DNA of 64,000 nucleotides, taken from Crambe crambe. Lineage: Eukaryota; Porifera; Demospongiae; Poecilosclerida; Crambeidae. Both the position numbers and the translations under genes were made by a program. The notes beneath the pieces were generated by a model. That model was not told the origin of the DNA. It did not search any database and saw only the letters and a program-made list of their open reading frames with translations. Location of the stretch: assembly GCA_963924555.1 (NCBI GenBank), contig OZ004595.1, positions 2,046,001 through 2,110,000 on the forward strand, read 5' to 3'. Of the stretch, positions 23,104 through 37,422 are shown piece by piece; the stretch's first letter is position 1; each line of letters starts with the position of its first letter.

Positions 23104-24330
23104 TGTTTTGCTGTTATAGTCATAACTTGCCGGATGCCTACAGTTGTATAGCTAAAGGGCTTCCCTTTTGTTGTTGTGCCTTTTCTCAGTAGCTACATGT
23201 TAAGTTTTAACATGCTCCAGAACTTTTTTCAACACTATAGCTACCTTTGACTTTCAGCAGGTGGGTTGCCCCATATAATGGAGAGTGTGTGAGAGAGAGA
23301 GACACAACTTACTATTTATGATTGATATTCATGACCTCTTAGTAGTAGCTATTCATGCCACTATATATCATACATGTTCCTTTACTTTTGCAGCTCAATG
23401 AAGAAAAAAAATGAAAAGCCACATTTTGTGAGTAACTAGTGACAATATTTGTAAAACATGTAGTGAGTAGGTAGTATATTTTGCATATAATATGTATTTA
23501 TGCGTGCTTTGTTTTCATACCTTGTAACTTAAATGTAGTGAGTAGGTAGTATATTTTGCATATTATGCGTGATTTGTTTTCATACCTTGTAACTTAAAAC
23601 ATGTAGTGAGTAGGTAGTATATTTTGCATATAACATGTATTTATGCGTGCTTTATTTTCATACCTTGTAACTTTATAATTCCATTCTTAAATTTGTTTAT
23701 GGCGGAGCAGAGGTGTCTATTGTAAACTGAGTATAATAGTCACTGGAATGATTTAACTGACTCCGAACAGTAGCTATAAACTTATGACAACCACAGGACA
23801 CTAATTTGGAACCACAGTGATATAAGTAGACACTTGGATACCTGACCACTTGCAGGCCTAGCAAGTAATTGCTACATGATATTGTTACCTCATCAAGGCT
23901 GATTGTATCAAAGGGAATCATTCATGTCATTGTCGAAAATATTTTGGAAAAGTGTCCTTACAAACAGATAGAATGAAGTATTTAACTAGATCAGGTATGC
24001 CTTGTGCTTGCAAAGTGAAATAGCAAGTCACTGATAAAGCTACTAAGGTAGAGTGGGGTAATTCCATCGATTTTTTATTTGGGCTCATTTTGGGATTCAA
24101 AGATCAATTTCATAATGTCTTCTCCATCAAAACAAAGGACTTGAAGAAGAGTCAAGTGTGATGATTGTGATGATACAGTTGGTGTTGTAGCCTCACCTCT
24201 ATACCCACTGTTCAAAGTCATCAAAAATAAGGTAGTGAAGGATGACACACAAGTTAGAATTGATCTTGGCATAGCTAGATAGAATTATTTTCACCAGTAC
24301 TGGTGAAATAATTTTGCATCCATCATGCAA

Positions 24331-24335
<5 letters not shown>
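23104..24335. other. 3' flank of GH18 copy 2
   Basis: Equivalent of 7103-8335, including the tandem repeat at about 23455-23680. No independent gene recognised. Confidence 0.6.
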
Positions 24336-24416
<81 letters not shown>

Positions 24417-24420
24417 CTCC
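24336..24420. repeat. (TC)n microsatellite
   Basis: About 78 bp of TC then CTCCTCC, shorter than in the sister copies. Confidence 0.95.
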
Positions 24421-24641
24421 ATCACTGTAAGCACTGTCAGAGTTTCATCTAGGGGGAAGCTCACCGATTGCATGGCCGTAGGCCACAGCAAGGGGGAGAG
24501 TGCGGGAGGAGGATGTGTCACCTCTCACATGAAGCATGAAGCCAAAATGCTTACTACTCTGAAGTATCTCAAATTGGTCCTTAATTGCTCCTTTTGGTGG
24601 GTGACTACTGTGGTCACCAAAGGGAGTAGCTTATAAAATAT

Positions 24642-25310
24642 GTGACCGGCTCTGGGAAAACCCTCCGTCCGGTGCAAAAATCAATTATCAGATATGAGCA
24701 CGTTTAGTTGGCAGTGCCAAAATTTGGCAAAAAAATTTTTTAAGCATAAATGACAAATATGATCCTTGAACAAAGCACAGATGAAGTTTGGAGCTCAGAC
24801 TACAAGTACAAAGGCTTCAAATGAAGCGCTAAAGTTAGCTAGTCAGCCATTGAAGCTTCGTGCACGGAGATTCTAGTCAGGCTGAAATTCATTGAACTTT
24901 AGGCAGGCTTTCCAGCTTATGCGCTGGGAAATATGAACTTACTAAGCTATCTGCGCTACCTTCGGTACCTTGCTTCTCTTCTCGGAGCTTCGGTTGGACC
25001 TTTCTCGAGCCAAAAGGCAAGAAACTAGCTTCTTACTAACTACAGTTCGAAACCCCACCCACCGTCAATTTACTAGTCCACGGGCATGTCCGGAAATAAT
25101 GTTCACGTTGCTTAGTCAGCTTTTCTCGAAAAAACAATAATGCTAATGGACGCTACCTCGATCTTTCTAAGAGCTGTTCCTCAGGCGTCATAAAAGCTAT
25201 AGCTTTGAAATTTGCGCAATAAAGAGCCAAAGGGCCATAGATAATAAATTTTACCATAACAAAATTTTTTTAATTTTCACCCGACGGAGGGTTTTCCCAG
25301 AGCCGGTCAC
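24642..25310. mobile_element. Copy-2-specific DNA transposon, 669 bp, GTGACCGGCTCTGGG ends
   Basis: Terminal inverted repeat of about 25 bp, GTGACCGGCTCTGGGAAAAC; the right end is its complement. Flanked by ATAT (24638-24641, 25311-25314); the empty site ATAAAATATTTATACC is intact in duplicon 3 (about 37081-37096). TA duplication with TGTGACC ends is an equally good reading. No coding frame. Confidence 0.9.
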
Positions 25311-25324
25311 ATATTTATACCTTG

Positions 25325-25445
25325 GGGGGGGGAGGGGGGGGGGAGGGGGGGGAGGGGGGAGGGAGGAGGAGAAGTTGAGCTGTTTGGGGGGGGGGAAGCT
25401 TCCCCTGCCCCCCACCCCCCAGATGATGTAAGAAGCAGACCCTCC
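25325..25445. repeat. Poly-G/GGGA tract and poly-C partner
   Basis: Runs of 7-9 G broken by single A, then GGAAGCTTCCCC and C runs: a likely quadruplex/hairpin-prone block, variable among duplicons (8671-8720, 37098-37200). Confidence 0.85.
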
Positions 25446-25642
25446 CCCCGGCCATCTCAGGAGAGACCACACCCTTAGAGTGCAGTTTAAAATCCAAATT
25501 TCATTGGGTAGCATGCCTCAGCCCTAAACCATCTTCTTACACCATTGGTAAGGAAGGTTAGGTTTCCCTGCAGGGTCCTCTTTTTTGCCTTATAAATTTT
25601 CACTTTTAAAAAATTAGTAAAGTTGCAGCTGCTCAGTTTAGT

Positions 25643-26484
25643 CATAGATATTAGACACGAAACAGGATTGGAAACTTCCTACGTCATGTGACGTCACGCC
25701 CATTAAGCTAATACATTTCGCGCATGCTATCCGCGTTGTAACCATAGAAAATTTAGCCCTATTGTCGCAATACATTTTCTGAGGAAGAGAGGTACAGACT
25801 TTGCGGGACTAGAGCTACGAGTGCAAGTGCTTTTGTAGCAATTTTCTCCTATAGAAGTTTGGAAGGTAAAGTTTCTTACTGGAATAAACTGAAATAAAGA
25901 GTGTAGTAATTGTTCTTGGTGTAGGATATGTTGCTAAAGATTTTATAGGCCTACCAATTTGTGGGACTAAAACAGGACTCACATAAATTTAGAAGTCAAG
26001 TGTTTGGTATCTTTTAGTAGTATAATAGTTTGTCTATTGGATGATATATTAAACTACGGGTTAAATTATTATTATTACATTTCTATTATTTATTTGCATT
26101 ATCATGTTTTATTATCCACTCCATGAAGCTCTCTGCACAAGAACAGGCATCTATAGATGGCTGGAGAGGAAGACTAAACTCTTCATCTTTCAAAACTTGA
26201 GATACTGAATCTCTCATAGATTTGTACTATCTAGCTAGATCTAGTCTCATATTAAATTTTATTATTTTTATAAAACACAACATGAAAACACTCCAGCTTA
26301 GCTAATATTAAGCTACTAGCTAGACTAATATCTGCTCTGATATCTTTTGCAGAACTCATTCTTAACTACGTATGTATGTGGTAACCATGCATTCATATCT
26401 CATGCCAATATTTCCCGGCAAACACGGATAGCACGCGCATGGTAGTATTAAGTTTCCAATCCTGTTCCGTGTCTAATATCTATG
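25643..26484. mobile_element. CATAGATA-type transposon, duplicon 2 copy
   Basis: 842 bp with GTTTAGT duplications on both sides, as in duplicon 1; contains a 32-bp extra segment (CCAGCTTAGCTAATATTAAG) shared with copy 3. Confidence 0.9.
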
Positions 26485-27840
26485 GTTTAGTACAATGGCC
26501 ATTGAATCACAGTACTACAATTCTGTGCTCCTAAGCTTTCCTCTTGCTGTGCAGCTGTCGAAGAATTTGTGGATGATGAAGAAACATAATGCTGGTTAAA
26601 AACCTCCAATATAACAAAAAAAATTTATTGGCTTTTGTGCTCCATATTTTTGTTGTTTGTTTGTTTATTTCCTCATAAAACGCACAGCACAATTAACGCA
26701 GATTTACAAAACACACCCAACAGATAAATAATTGCAGCGAGCGAGCTGACTCTCAGGTCATGACTCATTGAAATTGTATCAGAGAGTACGATAGTACTCT
26801 CTAAGTAGGGATGGCACGGAAGCTCCATTGTACTTAATATTTTCTTTCATAACTCCAGAATACTTACCTCCTGCAGTCAGTAACTCCTAACTTGAAGACT
26901 GTGCTAGGACTCAAATATGAAGAGCAGAGAACAAAGCAGTATCATTTTACAGCGACTTCAAAAATCGCCGTTTTCATCTTAGTCTGGCATAGCACCGCCC
27001 ACCGACTTGATCGAGTAGGTGGTTAGCCTCGTCCCAGGCTCTTGCGCGCGCACGGAAGGGGGAGGGGAAGAAAGAGAGCCTAGTACACACTGACTGCGCA
27101 TGCTCAGGTTTTTCACAGAAAACTGTGAATTTGTATTCTTCCGTAATTCTTCGGTTCATTCTACGTACAAATGCGTAATATAAATGATGTCATTGATTCA
27201 TAATGTGAGTGTCTAGTGTTCCTAGTGCTAGTAGCAGTGCTAGCTTGAAGAAGACGGACTTGGAAGGTTAGGTTTTAGCGATCTCTCCTTGAAGGATGAG
27301 CAGCATCTGTCGATCGGAGCCGTTTATGAAGGAAGCAACTGGCTTTGGGAAGAGCCTATGTTATAAATCCTCCTTTTTGTGATGGAACACCAGTATAACT
27401 AACTTCACGCTTCCAAGAGCTGCGCTGTACTGGTAGTTTCTCCTCTGATGGTAGATCGAATACTAATTGGCGAGCGAAGCGAGCCACTCTCTGGTCATGT
27501 CAACGGGAGCTCGAGATATAACTAGGGTATGTTCGTGTAACATATTCAATCGGCGAGCAAAGCAGTTGGTGAAAGTCATTTGTACTTTGACTTACTAAGA
27601 TATTGCAGCTGCATACTGCTTACCATAAGCACTTAGAAAGCCACTACAATCCACTTAGCGCCTCTATGACAAAATGCTGTAGAAAGCAATAAGCTCTAGC
27701 TGTTTGTTCTAAGTGCTATGGGCGTGTTTCATTTGTGGGGTCAAAGGTCAAACGAACGTGTGCGCATGCGTATTATTAACCCTACCCCGCTGAACCGGTC
27801 TTTTGTAGTCAGCCTTTTTTCTTTCTTTTTTTTTTCTTTC
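26485..27840. other. Right end of duplicon 2 and pyrimidine tract
   Basis: Single R hairpin at 26735-26815; the duplicon ends at about 27689. 27690-27840 is unique, with GGGTCAAAGGTCA at 27738-27750, a perfect DR1 nuclear-receptor-type site, and a CTTTCTTT tract at about 27816-27846. Confidence 0.55.
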
Positions 27841-29205
27841 TTTCTTCTATCTATTCTATCTGTTTCTGTCATCATGTATTCAAAATGGGTATATATGTAC
27901 ACATAAGTGTTTTCCTGATCTGTATCTCTTAGTGCCCACATTCCTCAAACCAACACAAGCAGATAGAAGCAAGAATGGAAGTGATCAAGAACAACAGGTA
28001 TAGGATACTTTTTAGAGTATAGGAGATACTGATACCTTGATTTCATGGCTCTATGCAGGCTGAGTCTATACAAAGACGCAAGGAGTTACTATGTTGATAT
28101 TGAGCTAGCCAATTGAATAACTGCTAGGGAGAGCCAGATGAGGGAGGGGAAAAAGAAAACAGGATTAAGGAACTGGCATGTACATCGCACAGTGATTATC
28201 TCAACATTACTCTGCCTGGTTCTGTACTTGTGATCATTATTAGCTAACATGCTGTGATCTAGGTTTCAGAGAAAAAAAAGATTAGTTCAGAAGGACTTGG
28301 AAATTGATGTGCTAAAATTGGAACAACAGAGGTAATAGCTACTATGTGGATCATGCATGGGTCCAGGAGTACATAATTATAATATGTCTTGCTACAAGCA
28401 AATGGATGAGGACTATGATAGCTAACTACTTAAAAGAAGAGATCAGACTAAACACAGAGAGATATCAACCTAAGGTATGGTTATTAAAACAGTGTATAGA
28501 ATGGTTTTTTTTATGCAGTTTTATGGAAGGACGAAACATGCTTGGTATTGATGCTGGACTGAATTTGTAAATTTCAAGCTAACTAGCTATATGTATGACT
28601 GCATCAACTTCTTATTCTACACTCTGAAGTATATCTTGTTTTTATGGGTGGGCTTGATAGGGATGTGCCATGTCACTGTGACCTAGATGAATACCATCAT
28701 GACATTCTTCATATTCGAACCCATGGGTAGATCGTGACTTTGTCCAGGATCATGACATTCATTTATATTCTGTGCATGGGGTAGATCATGACTATCATTT
28801 GCATTCTATGGGGTGATCTTTTATTTATTCATATCCATTCGTATTCTGTGTGGTGGATCATGAATTCATGACATTTTTTTATTCATCAAGTTCGTATTCT
28901 ATGGGTGGATCGTGACATCATGCTCTTGAAGAATCTGCGGGGTGCTAAGAACATTGCATTCATACTGCCTGACCTACATATCACTGTGCACCACTGTCTA
29001 CCTTAGGTTGATATCTCTCTGTATTTAATCTGATCTCTTCTTTTAAAATAGTCATCATAACCCTCATCCATTTGCCTGTAGAGCAAAATATACACCAATG
29101 CACTCCTGGATCTATGCATGCATGCATTACCTCTGTTCTTCCAATTTTAATGCATCAATTTCCAAGTCTTTCTGAGCCATTCTCTTTTTCTCTGAAACCT
29201 ACAAA
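27841..29205. pseudogene. Partial duplicon with coiled-coil relic, plus inverted exon fragment
   Basis: 27851-28975 repeats 30361-31490: the same degraded exons, ending GIDAGLNL-stop at 28570, and the GATC-rich minisatellite. 28990-29205 then carries, on the minus strand, the 'SEKKRMAQKDLEIDALKLEEQR' and 'QMDEGYDDYFKRRD' exons, a separate inverted copy closer to the 50.4-kb gene in spacing. All are broken by stops or shifts. Confidence 0.6.
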
Positions 29206-29386
29206 TCACATCATATATCTATGACCACAACCATAGAAAGGGTGGAACCTCCGAATAGTGGACACACTTGGTATATAGTCCTATTTTGGATGTTATACAG
29301 GCCTGTAGCCAGCAGGCGGCTCAGCGGGCTTGAGCCCCCCCCCCCTTTGATTCAGGAAAATAATTGTATATGTATAATAGATCTAT

Positions 29387-29486
29387 AGATGAATTGATTC
29401 AACTTTCCAGGAATTGTTGAGTTAGTTGATAATAATGACCAATCTAACAATTCCTTGAAAGTTGAATCAACATCAGCAATTCATCT
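29387..29486. repeat. Hairpin-forming inverted repeat, about 100 bp
   Basis: AGATGAATTG-ATTCAACTTTCC..GGAATTGTT on the left pairs with AACAATTCC..GAAAGTTGAAT..CAATTCATCT on the right, with a short AT-rich loop. Possibly a MITE; target duplication not clear. A run of 13 C lies just upstream at about 29333-29345. Confidence 0.65.
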
Positions 29487-30016
29487 ATCACCGATGAAAT
29501 ATAGCTTACGTATGCAAGTCCTTAACACCATTCATGTTCAGTTGCCACAAGCACTGATCACTGAATGGGTCATTTGAGTTAGTTCCTTGAGAGACCAGAC
29601 ACATCAAGGGCCAGACTAAACCCATCAACTACAGGCATTATAGCTACACACTCTCCTGAGGTTTTCGTGGTGAGCACTTAGGGTACATTCCACAGAATTG
29701 AAGATGTGTGTTTGTGTATACCGCTGCTCTCCTTTAGCCTGGCTGGCCAGAACAATGTATGACATGGCATCGTCTGACATAGGGGCCATATGATCTGACA
29801 ATTTTCTAATGTACAAGTCCTTTTATTTATAGTGAAGAAGTGGTAGCTACCATCCTCATAATTTCCCTGCCTGCCTCATATCTACTTGCAAAACATCAGT
29901 GAGTGTGGTTTGGCATAGCCGTGAAAATTTTCTGCACACATGTGCACAGATACCCTTCAGCCACCCCTTTTCTAAAATCCTGGCTACAGCCCTGTTATAT
30001 ATGTTGTTGTTTTTTT

Positions 30017-30085
<69 letters not shown>

Positions 30086-30168
30086 TTGTTCTCTTTAGGA
30101 GTGTCCTTTTATATCAGAGGTTTCACTATGTATAATGGATATTTTGATTAATGAAGTTATTCTGCCAG

Positions 30169-31082
30169 TTCTTTAATCCTGTTTTTCTTTTCCCTCTCCC
30201 TCATCTGACCTATAGAAGTCATTTAATTGGCCACATGCAGTTCAATATCATGTAGTAACTCCTCACGTCTTTGTATAAACTCAGCCTGCATATAGCTAAT
30301 ATACATAGCCATGAATACAATTCACAAGATCATACCTATTGTTCTTTGATTGCCTCCATTCTTGCTTCTATCTGTTTCTGTCATCATGTATTCAAAATGG
30401 GTATATATGTACACATAAGTGTTTTCCTGATCTGTATCTCTTAGTGCCCACATTCCTCAAACCAACACAAGCAGATAGAAGCAAGAATGGAAGTGATCAA
30501 GAACAACAGGTATATAGGATACTTTTTAGAGTATAGGAGATACTGATACCTTGATTTCATGGCTCTATGCAGGCTGAGTCTATACAAAGACGCAAGGAGT
30601 TACTATGTTGATATTGAGCTAGCCAATTGAATAACTGCTAGGGAGAGCCAGATGAGGGAGGGGAAAAAGAAAACAGGATTAAGGAACTGGCATGTACATC
30701 GCACAGTGATTATCTCAACATTACTCTGCCTGGTTCTGTACTTGTGATCATTATTAGCTAACATGCTGTGATCTAGGTTTCAGAGAAAAAGAGATTAGTT
30801 CAGAAGGACTTGGAAATTGATGTGCTAAAATTGGAACAACAGAGGTAATAGCTACTACGTGGATCATGCATGGGTCCAGGAGTACATAATTATAATAATG
30901 TCTTGCTACAAGCAAATGGATGAGGACTATGATAACTACTTAAAAGAAGAGATCAGACTAAACACAGAGAGATATCAACCTAAGGTATGGTTATTAAAAC
31001 AGTGTATAGAATGGTTTTGTTTTTATGCAGTTTTATGGAAGGACGAAACATGCTTGGTATTGATGCTGGACTGAATTTGTAA
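30169..31082. pseudogene. Coiled-coil gene relic with head-to-head exons (copy 3)
   Basis: Same arrangement as 16127-17048: minus-strand exon pair (30169-30360) facing plus-strand exons (about 30470-31082). Ends FMEGRNMLGIDAGLNL-stop. Stops within the ESIQRR exon confirm that it is not functional. Confidence 0.65.
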
Positions 31083-34000
31083 ATTTCAAGCTAACTAGCT
31101 ATATGTATGACTGCATCAACTTCTTATTCTACACTCTGAAGTATATCTTGTTTTTATGGGTGGGCTTGATAGGGATGTGCCATGTCACGTGACCATCTAG
31201 ATGAATACCATCATGACATTCTTCATATTCGAACCCATGGGTAGATCGTGACTTTGTCCAGGATCATGACATTCATTTATATTCTGTGCATGGGGTAGAT
31301 CATGACTATCATTTGCATTCTATGGGGTGATCTTTTATTTATTCATATCCATTCGTATTCTGTGTGGTGGATCATGAATTCATGACATTTTTTTATTCAT
31401 CAAGTTCGTATTCTATGGTGGATCGTGACATCATGCTCTTGAAGAATCTGCGGGGTGCTAAGAACATTGCATTCATACTGCCTGACCTTATCCATTCAGT
31501 ACATAAAGGGATTAATCTGCAGAAAAATTTCAGTGCTGCTGATTATCAATACAAACCTGTGCAAATATAGCCAGTTTCTAATAGCAAAAGTCTTCTATAC
31601 AGCAATCTATAGTTCCAAGTCTCAACACTATTGATATGGCTGATGATATGGCTGATGATATGGCTGAAAAAGGTAAGGATTTAAAAAAAGGCATGAAGGC
31701 ATGCTAATTGTGGATTTTAAATGTACGAATAATCTTTCCATAAGGCCAGTGTTAATAATATTCATGTTTCTGGCCAACCACCTGCATTGGAAAATTGGCA
31801 TCATGCATTCCAAAATGTCATTATTACATCAATTAGCTATACAGCTATTCAGCTGAGCTGCTGCAGACTTAAAGTGCTTGTACTTGTGATGATTTATGGC
31901 TAAAAAGGACATTTTTGATGTGAATACTAATGACTGGTATAATGGATAATAACTACCACCTGCCTGCATGGTTCTGAGAAAAAATCCTGATCAGAAACAT
32001 GTCATTAACACTGGCCTAACTATAGATTTTTATTTGCTATCGTACCTTATTAGCTACAATAACAAATGGCATGCAGCCATGAAGGAATAAACTTAGCTAC
32101 ATTCTAGTTCTGATAAGTCACCTTGACCTGTGTGGCAAATAATTCGTGGATTTAAAATCCACACTTCATGCCTTTATTATGCTTTTGATACCTGCCGGCG
32201 GGTTTACATCAAGCCGCGAAGCGGCGAGAGGGCATGCAATTTCCGATGCTCCGTACACTCCGGTTTGCGGGAATTTTGCAAAATCCAGTCGTCAGGCGTC
32301 ATCCGTAAAATCGACTACTACGCATGCGTACTGTTTGAACTTTTGAAATTGCGTTTTGAAATTGCGCTCGAATTTGGAGAGAAGTAACTTCAAATAAGCC
32401 ATGAAGAGCTAGCTGGTGACTGTTCTAGTATACTTCTAACCTTTGGTGTACAATTAATCTTCTCCAGTGAGATTTTTCGAGGCTCAACGACGAGCATGCG
32501 CGAGAATGCACACTCAGCATATTTGCAAGATTCCCGCAAACCGGACTAACCCTTTGACTTCGGCAGCTGTCTCTCTTTGTCTTCATGAACGAATCGACAC
32601 GGGAAAATCGCCAGCGAATTCTACGTCATCCATCATCCCCATGGCAACCTAACCAGCAGCTCGAGCTGTACAAGTCACCCGTTTCAGCCGCTTCTTCTCC
32701 AGCTAAAGCCACCAGGCCACTATTGGCTACATAGGCAAGCATAGGCATGCATGTCTAGCTAGTACTTTCAAAAAAAAAAAAAAAAAAGTCCTCAAAGCTA
32801 ACATCAAAGCTTCTTCAAAGCGAAAGCACTTGAATCAAAGGGCTTATCAGATCGTTCTATTGTTTTCTGAGATTTTTTTTTACTGATAGTGCCGACATGC
32901 CGACAATGAATATTCATGAGCTGGATATTTCCCGTTTTTCTCCCGGATAACTGCATGTGCAGAACTACACGGTTTTGGAAGCCAAAGGGGTATGTAAAAT
33001 ATAGCTTAGCACGTGGTAGGCTCGTCCGCATATGTCCGGATACTGCAGTAAATTATGGTTAAATATAGTAACAATTTACATTTGCACATGATAGCTGCAC
33101 GTAGCAGAGAGAATGAGAGACGACATTGGATCCACCCCATGGTATTGCTGTATGTATCATCTCTTTTTGTTGAGATAAGAGCGGCCAGTCTCTTGTATGT
33201 GTTTACGGCAGCACGTCCCATGCCACTAGTGCAAGACAAAATGAGGGGACTGAAAGAGCCATGTTCAACTTCTCTGATTCGTTGATCATAAGATCTTTTC
33301 TTTGCATTTTCATGAGATCTGTAGCAATTTGGAGTTTCGGTTTGAGGGAGCCCTTACATCAAAGAAAGCTCTCTCGTGCCTACTTCCCCAGAAGCCATCG
33401 GGGGCAATGTCTAAGCGTATTACCAACTTCTGAAAGGAGATGTGCAGTGAAGTCCCGAATCTCATTATGTCTGATGGAGCCAGTGGGGCAGGAGAAGGCA
33501 GTGGGAATTTTTAAACGTCACTACTCCGGTTTGCGGGAATCTTGCAAAATGCTCACTGGAAAAGGTTAATTGTACACCAAAGACTGAAACAGTCACCAGC
33601 AAGGCTTATTTCCCTCCAAATTCGGCGCAATTTTAAAAGTTAACAAACAGTACGCATGCGTAGTAGTCGGTTTACGGATGACGCGCCTGATGACTTTTTT
33701 TTTCTGTATAATATATATTTTTCTGTATAATAAATTTTTTTTTTCCTGTGCAAAAGCCTGATGACTGGCTTTTGCACAAACCGGAGCATACGTCACAGTA
33801 CAGTGGATTTACGCTCCGTTCAAATATTCTGTATGCTGTATACGAGAAGCTTATGCCTTTTTTTTCAATAAAAATGTATTCACGCACAAAGCATACGCTT
33901 CCCATGTACGGCATACGGAATATTCTTACGGACCGTAAATCCACTGTAGTTTTATTGGCTGTTTAATGTTTCGTCATGGTACGTCATAGTCAAAACACAA

Positions 34001-34305
34001 TGCCCACGCTACCCCTATGATGCTGAGTCGGCACAAACGAAACGTCCAATGCATGACTCTTTCTTTCCAAGAAAAAGGAAAGAATCGAGTCTGGCCCGTG
34101 AAACTAGACATTTCTGAAGATGATAGGCAAGCCTACAAAGTGCATTGGCTTATATCTTAGTTGTTTGTGGGTCTGGTAGTTATCTAAGTGCTTCGTAGTA
34201 AGTATTACAGGTTCACATTACAACTTCCTACATGGCATATGTAGCCGCCTGGCTGGAACCAACTGTAGAATCCACTTATTTTCCAGCTACACATTAACCT
34301 AAAAA
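31083..34305. other. Duplicon 3 core upstream of GH18 copy 3
   Basis: GATCATGAC-type degenerate minisatellite at 31200-31430, GATATGGCT x3 at 31633-31663, empty transposon site at 31953, fold-back MITEs at 32260-32544 and 33526-33784, TA-flanked MITE at 33801-33946. Relative to copies 1 and 2 it lacks about 75 bp near 33415. No gene. Confidence 0.7.
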
Positions 34306-35478
34306 ATGAAGTTTGCTGCGCTGTTGCTTCTGCTTGCAGCGTTGTTGCACTTGACCAGCATGTGCAAAACACACTGGCTGAGTTAGAGAAAAATGTTCAG
34401 CTTCTTAAACGTAATCTTGATGAAGCGGAAACAGGTACCTAAAAATGTTTGTCCTTATGTAAAGATGTTGATATTCTTTATTTTAGGTTGTGAGAAAAAG
34501 ATTATTGCTTATTTCAATACTGGCAACTTGCAAGCTTTGTATACTGACGATGTTGATTATGTTATTTTCGCATTTGCATATCCAAATAAAGATGGCACAG
34601 TTAGTCTTGATGAACAAAATAAAAGAAGACTAGAAGACAATTTAGAAGAGCTTAAAAAGTTACAAAGTAAAGGTGTCAAGATTCTTATCTCTGTTGGTGG
34701 ATATGAACATTCTTACAATTTCAAATTTGCATCTAAAACTCCAGAGGGACGAAAGAGTTTCGCTTCATCATTAAAAGATTTGATGGAGGAATATAAATTT
34801 GATGGTGTGGATATCGACTGGGAATATAAAAAATTATTAAATAAAACAGATGCAGCACACTATGTTGACCTTGTGCGAGCTATGCGCAATGCAATCGACA
34901 AAGTGATAGGTGTGACAATTTTTCGAATACCAGAAAGGGTGAGCTCTCTTGATTACACATCTTTAAATGATCTAGTGGATTATTACAGTCTCCTTTCATA
35001 TGAGTACAGTGGTGCAGTATGGAGTAAGCATACAGGCTTCAACACCCCCTTACCTGATATTAAAACATCTACTGAGGCTCTACTGGAATTTGGTGTTTCT
35101 GAGAAAAAGCTTTACATAGGTCTTGCCTTTTATGGTCAGCAGTTCGGTGATGTTGGAAGTGGTAATGTAGAGAATAATGGACTTAATGAACCTTTCGATA
35201 AGCAGTCATCAAACTCAATGCGCATTGATTACAAGGATATTCAGGACGTTTCAACGGCCCAATATGATCCTAATGCAGCAGCAGTCTACATCTACCAAGA
35301 GTCCGAAAAAGTGTTGACAACTTTTGATAACATTGAATCGATTCGTGCTAAGTGCGAGTATATTAAACGTCTTGATAATGCTGGTGCAATGGTATGGGAA
35401 CTAGGTGGAGATAAAAATGGCGAATTATTGAAAGCAGTTGTGGAGAGCCTTAAGACTAACTCAGGTATGGCATCATGA
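34306..35478 (+). CDS. GH18 chitinase-like protein, copy 3 (most diverged)
   Basis: Exons about 34340-34434 and 34487-35478 with a 52-bp intron (ACAG|GTACCT..TTTTAG|GT). DGVDIDWEY is intact. Coding differences from the other copies cluster in two loops: a 2-codon-longer stretch after DWEYKK (LLNKT) and GSGNVENNGLNEP after FGDV. Both are length changes in multiples of three in barrel loops near the substrate side, which suggests retained coding constraint. It shares the out-of-frame signal-peptide ATG (34306) with the other copies. The family acts on chitin or is a chitin-binding lectin; secretion is likely but depends on resolving the start. Confidence 0.78.
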
Positions 35479-36868
<1,390 letters not shown>

Positions 36869-37097
36869 ATCACTGTAAGCACTGTCAGAGTTTCATCTAG
36901 GGGGAAACTCACCGATTGCATGGCCGTAGGCCACAGCAAGGGGGAGAGTGCGGGAGGAGGATGTGTCACCTCTCACATGAAGCATGAAGCCAAAATGCTT
37001 ACTACTCTGAAGTATCTCAAATTGGTCCTTAATTGCTCCTTTTGGTGGGTGACTACTGTGGTCACCAAAGGGAGTAGCTTATAAAATATTTATACCT

Positions 37098-37200
37098 TGG
37101 GGGGGGGGGGGGGGGGGGGGGGGAGGGAGGGGGGAGGGAGGAGGAGAAGTTGAGCTGTTTGGGAGGGGGGGGGGGAAGCTTCCCCTGCCCCCCACCCCCC
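37098..37200. repeat. Poly-G tract with poly-C partner
   Basis: A run of about 25 G followed by GGGA blocks, then C-rich; the equivalent of 25325-25445. Confidence 0.9.
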
Positions 37201-37422
37201 AGATGATGTAAGAAGCAGACCCTCCCCCCGGCCATCTCAGGAGAGACCACACCCTCAGAGTGCAGTTTAAAATCCAAATTTCATTGGGTAGCATGCCTCA
37301 GCCCTAAACCATCTTCTTACACCATTGGTAAGGAAGGTTAGGTTTCCCTGCAGGGTCCTCTTTTTTGCCTTATAAATTTTCACTTTTAAAAAATTAGTAA
37401 AGTTGCAGCTGCTCAGTTTAGT

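Larger units (their letters stand above)
15341..27689. repeat. Segmental duplicon, copy 2
   Basis: Longest copy. Compared with copy 3 it has insertions at 15693-15873 (MITE), 18402-19526 and 24642-25310 (transposons), and a replaced/inverted stretch at about 17105-17790. Confidence 0.9.

Noticed and set aside
25251-25514. Pro-rich frames antisense to the poly-G tract
   Set aside because: Low-complexity translation of a variable G/C tract.
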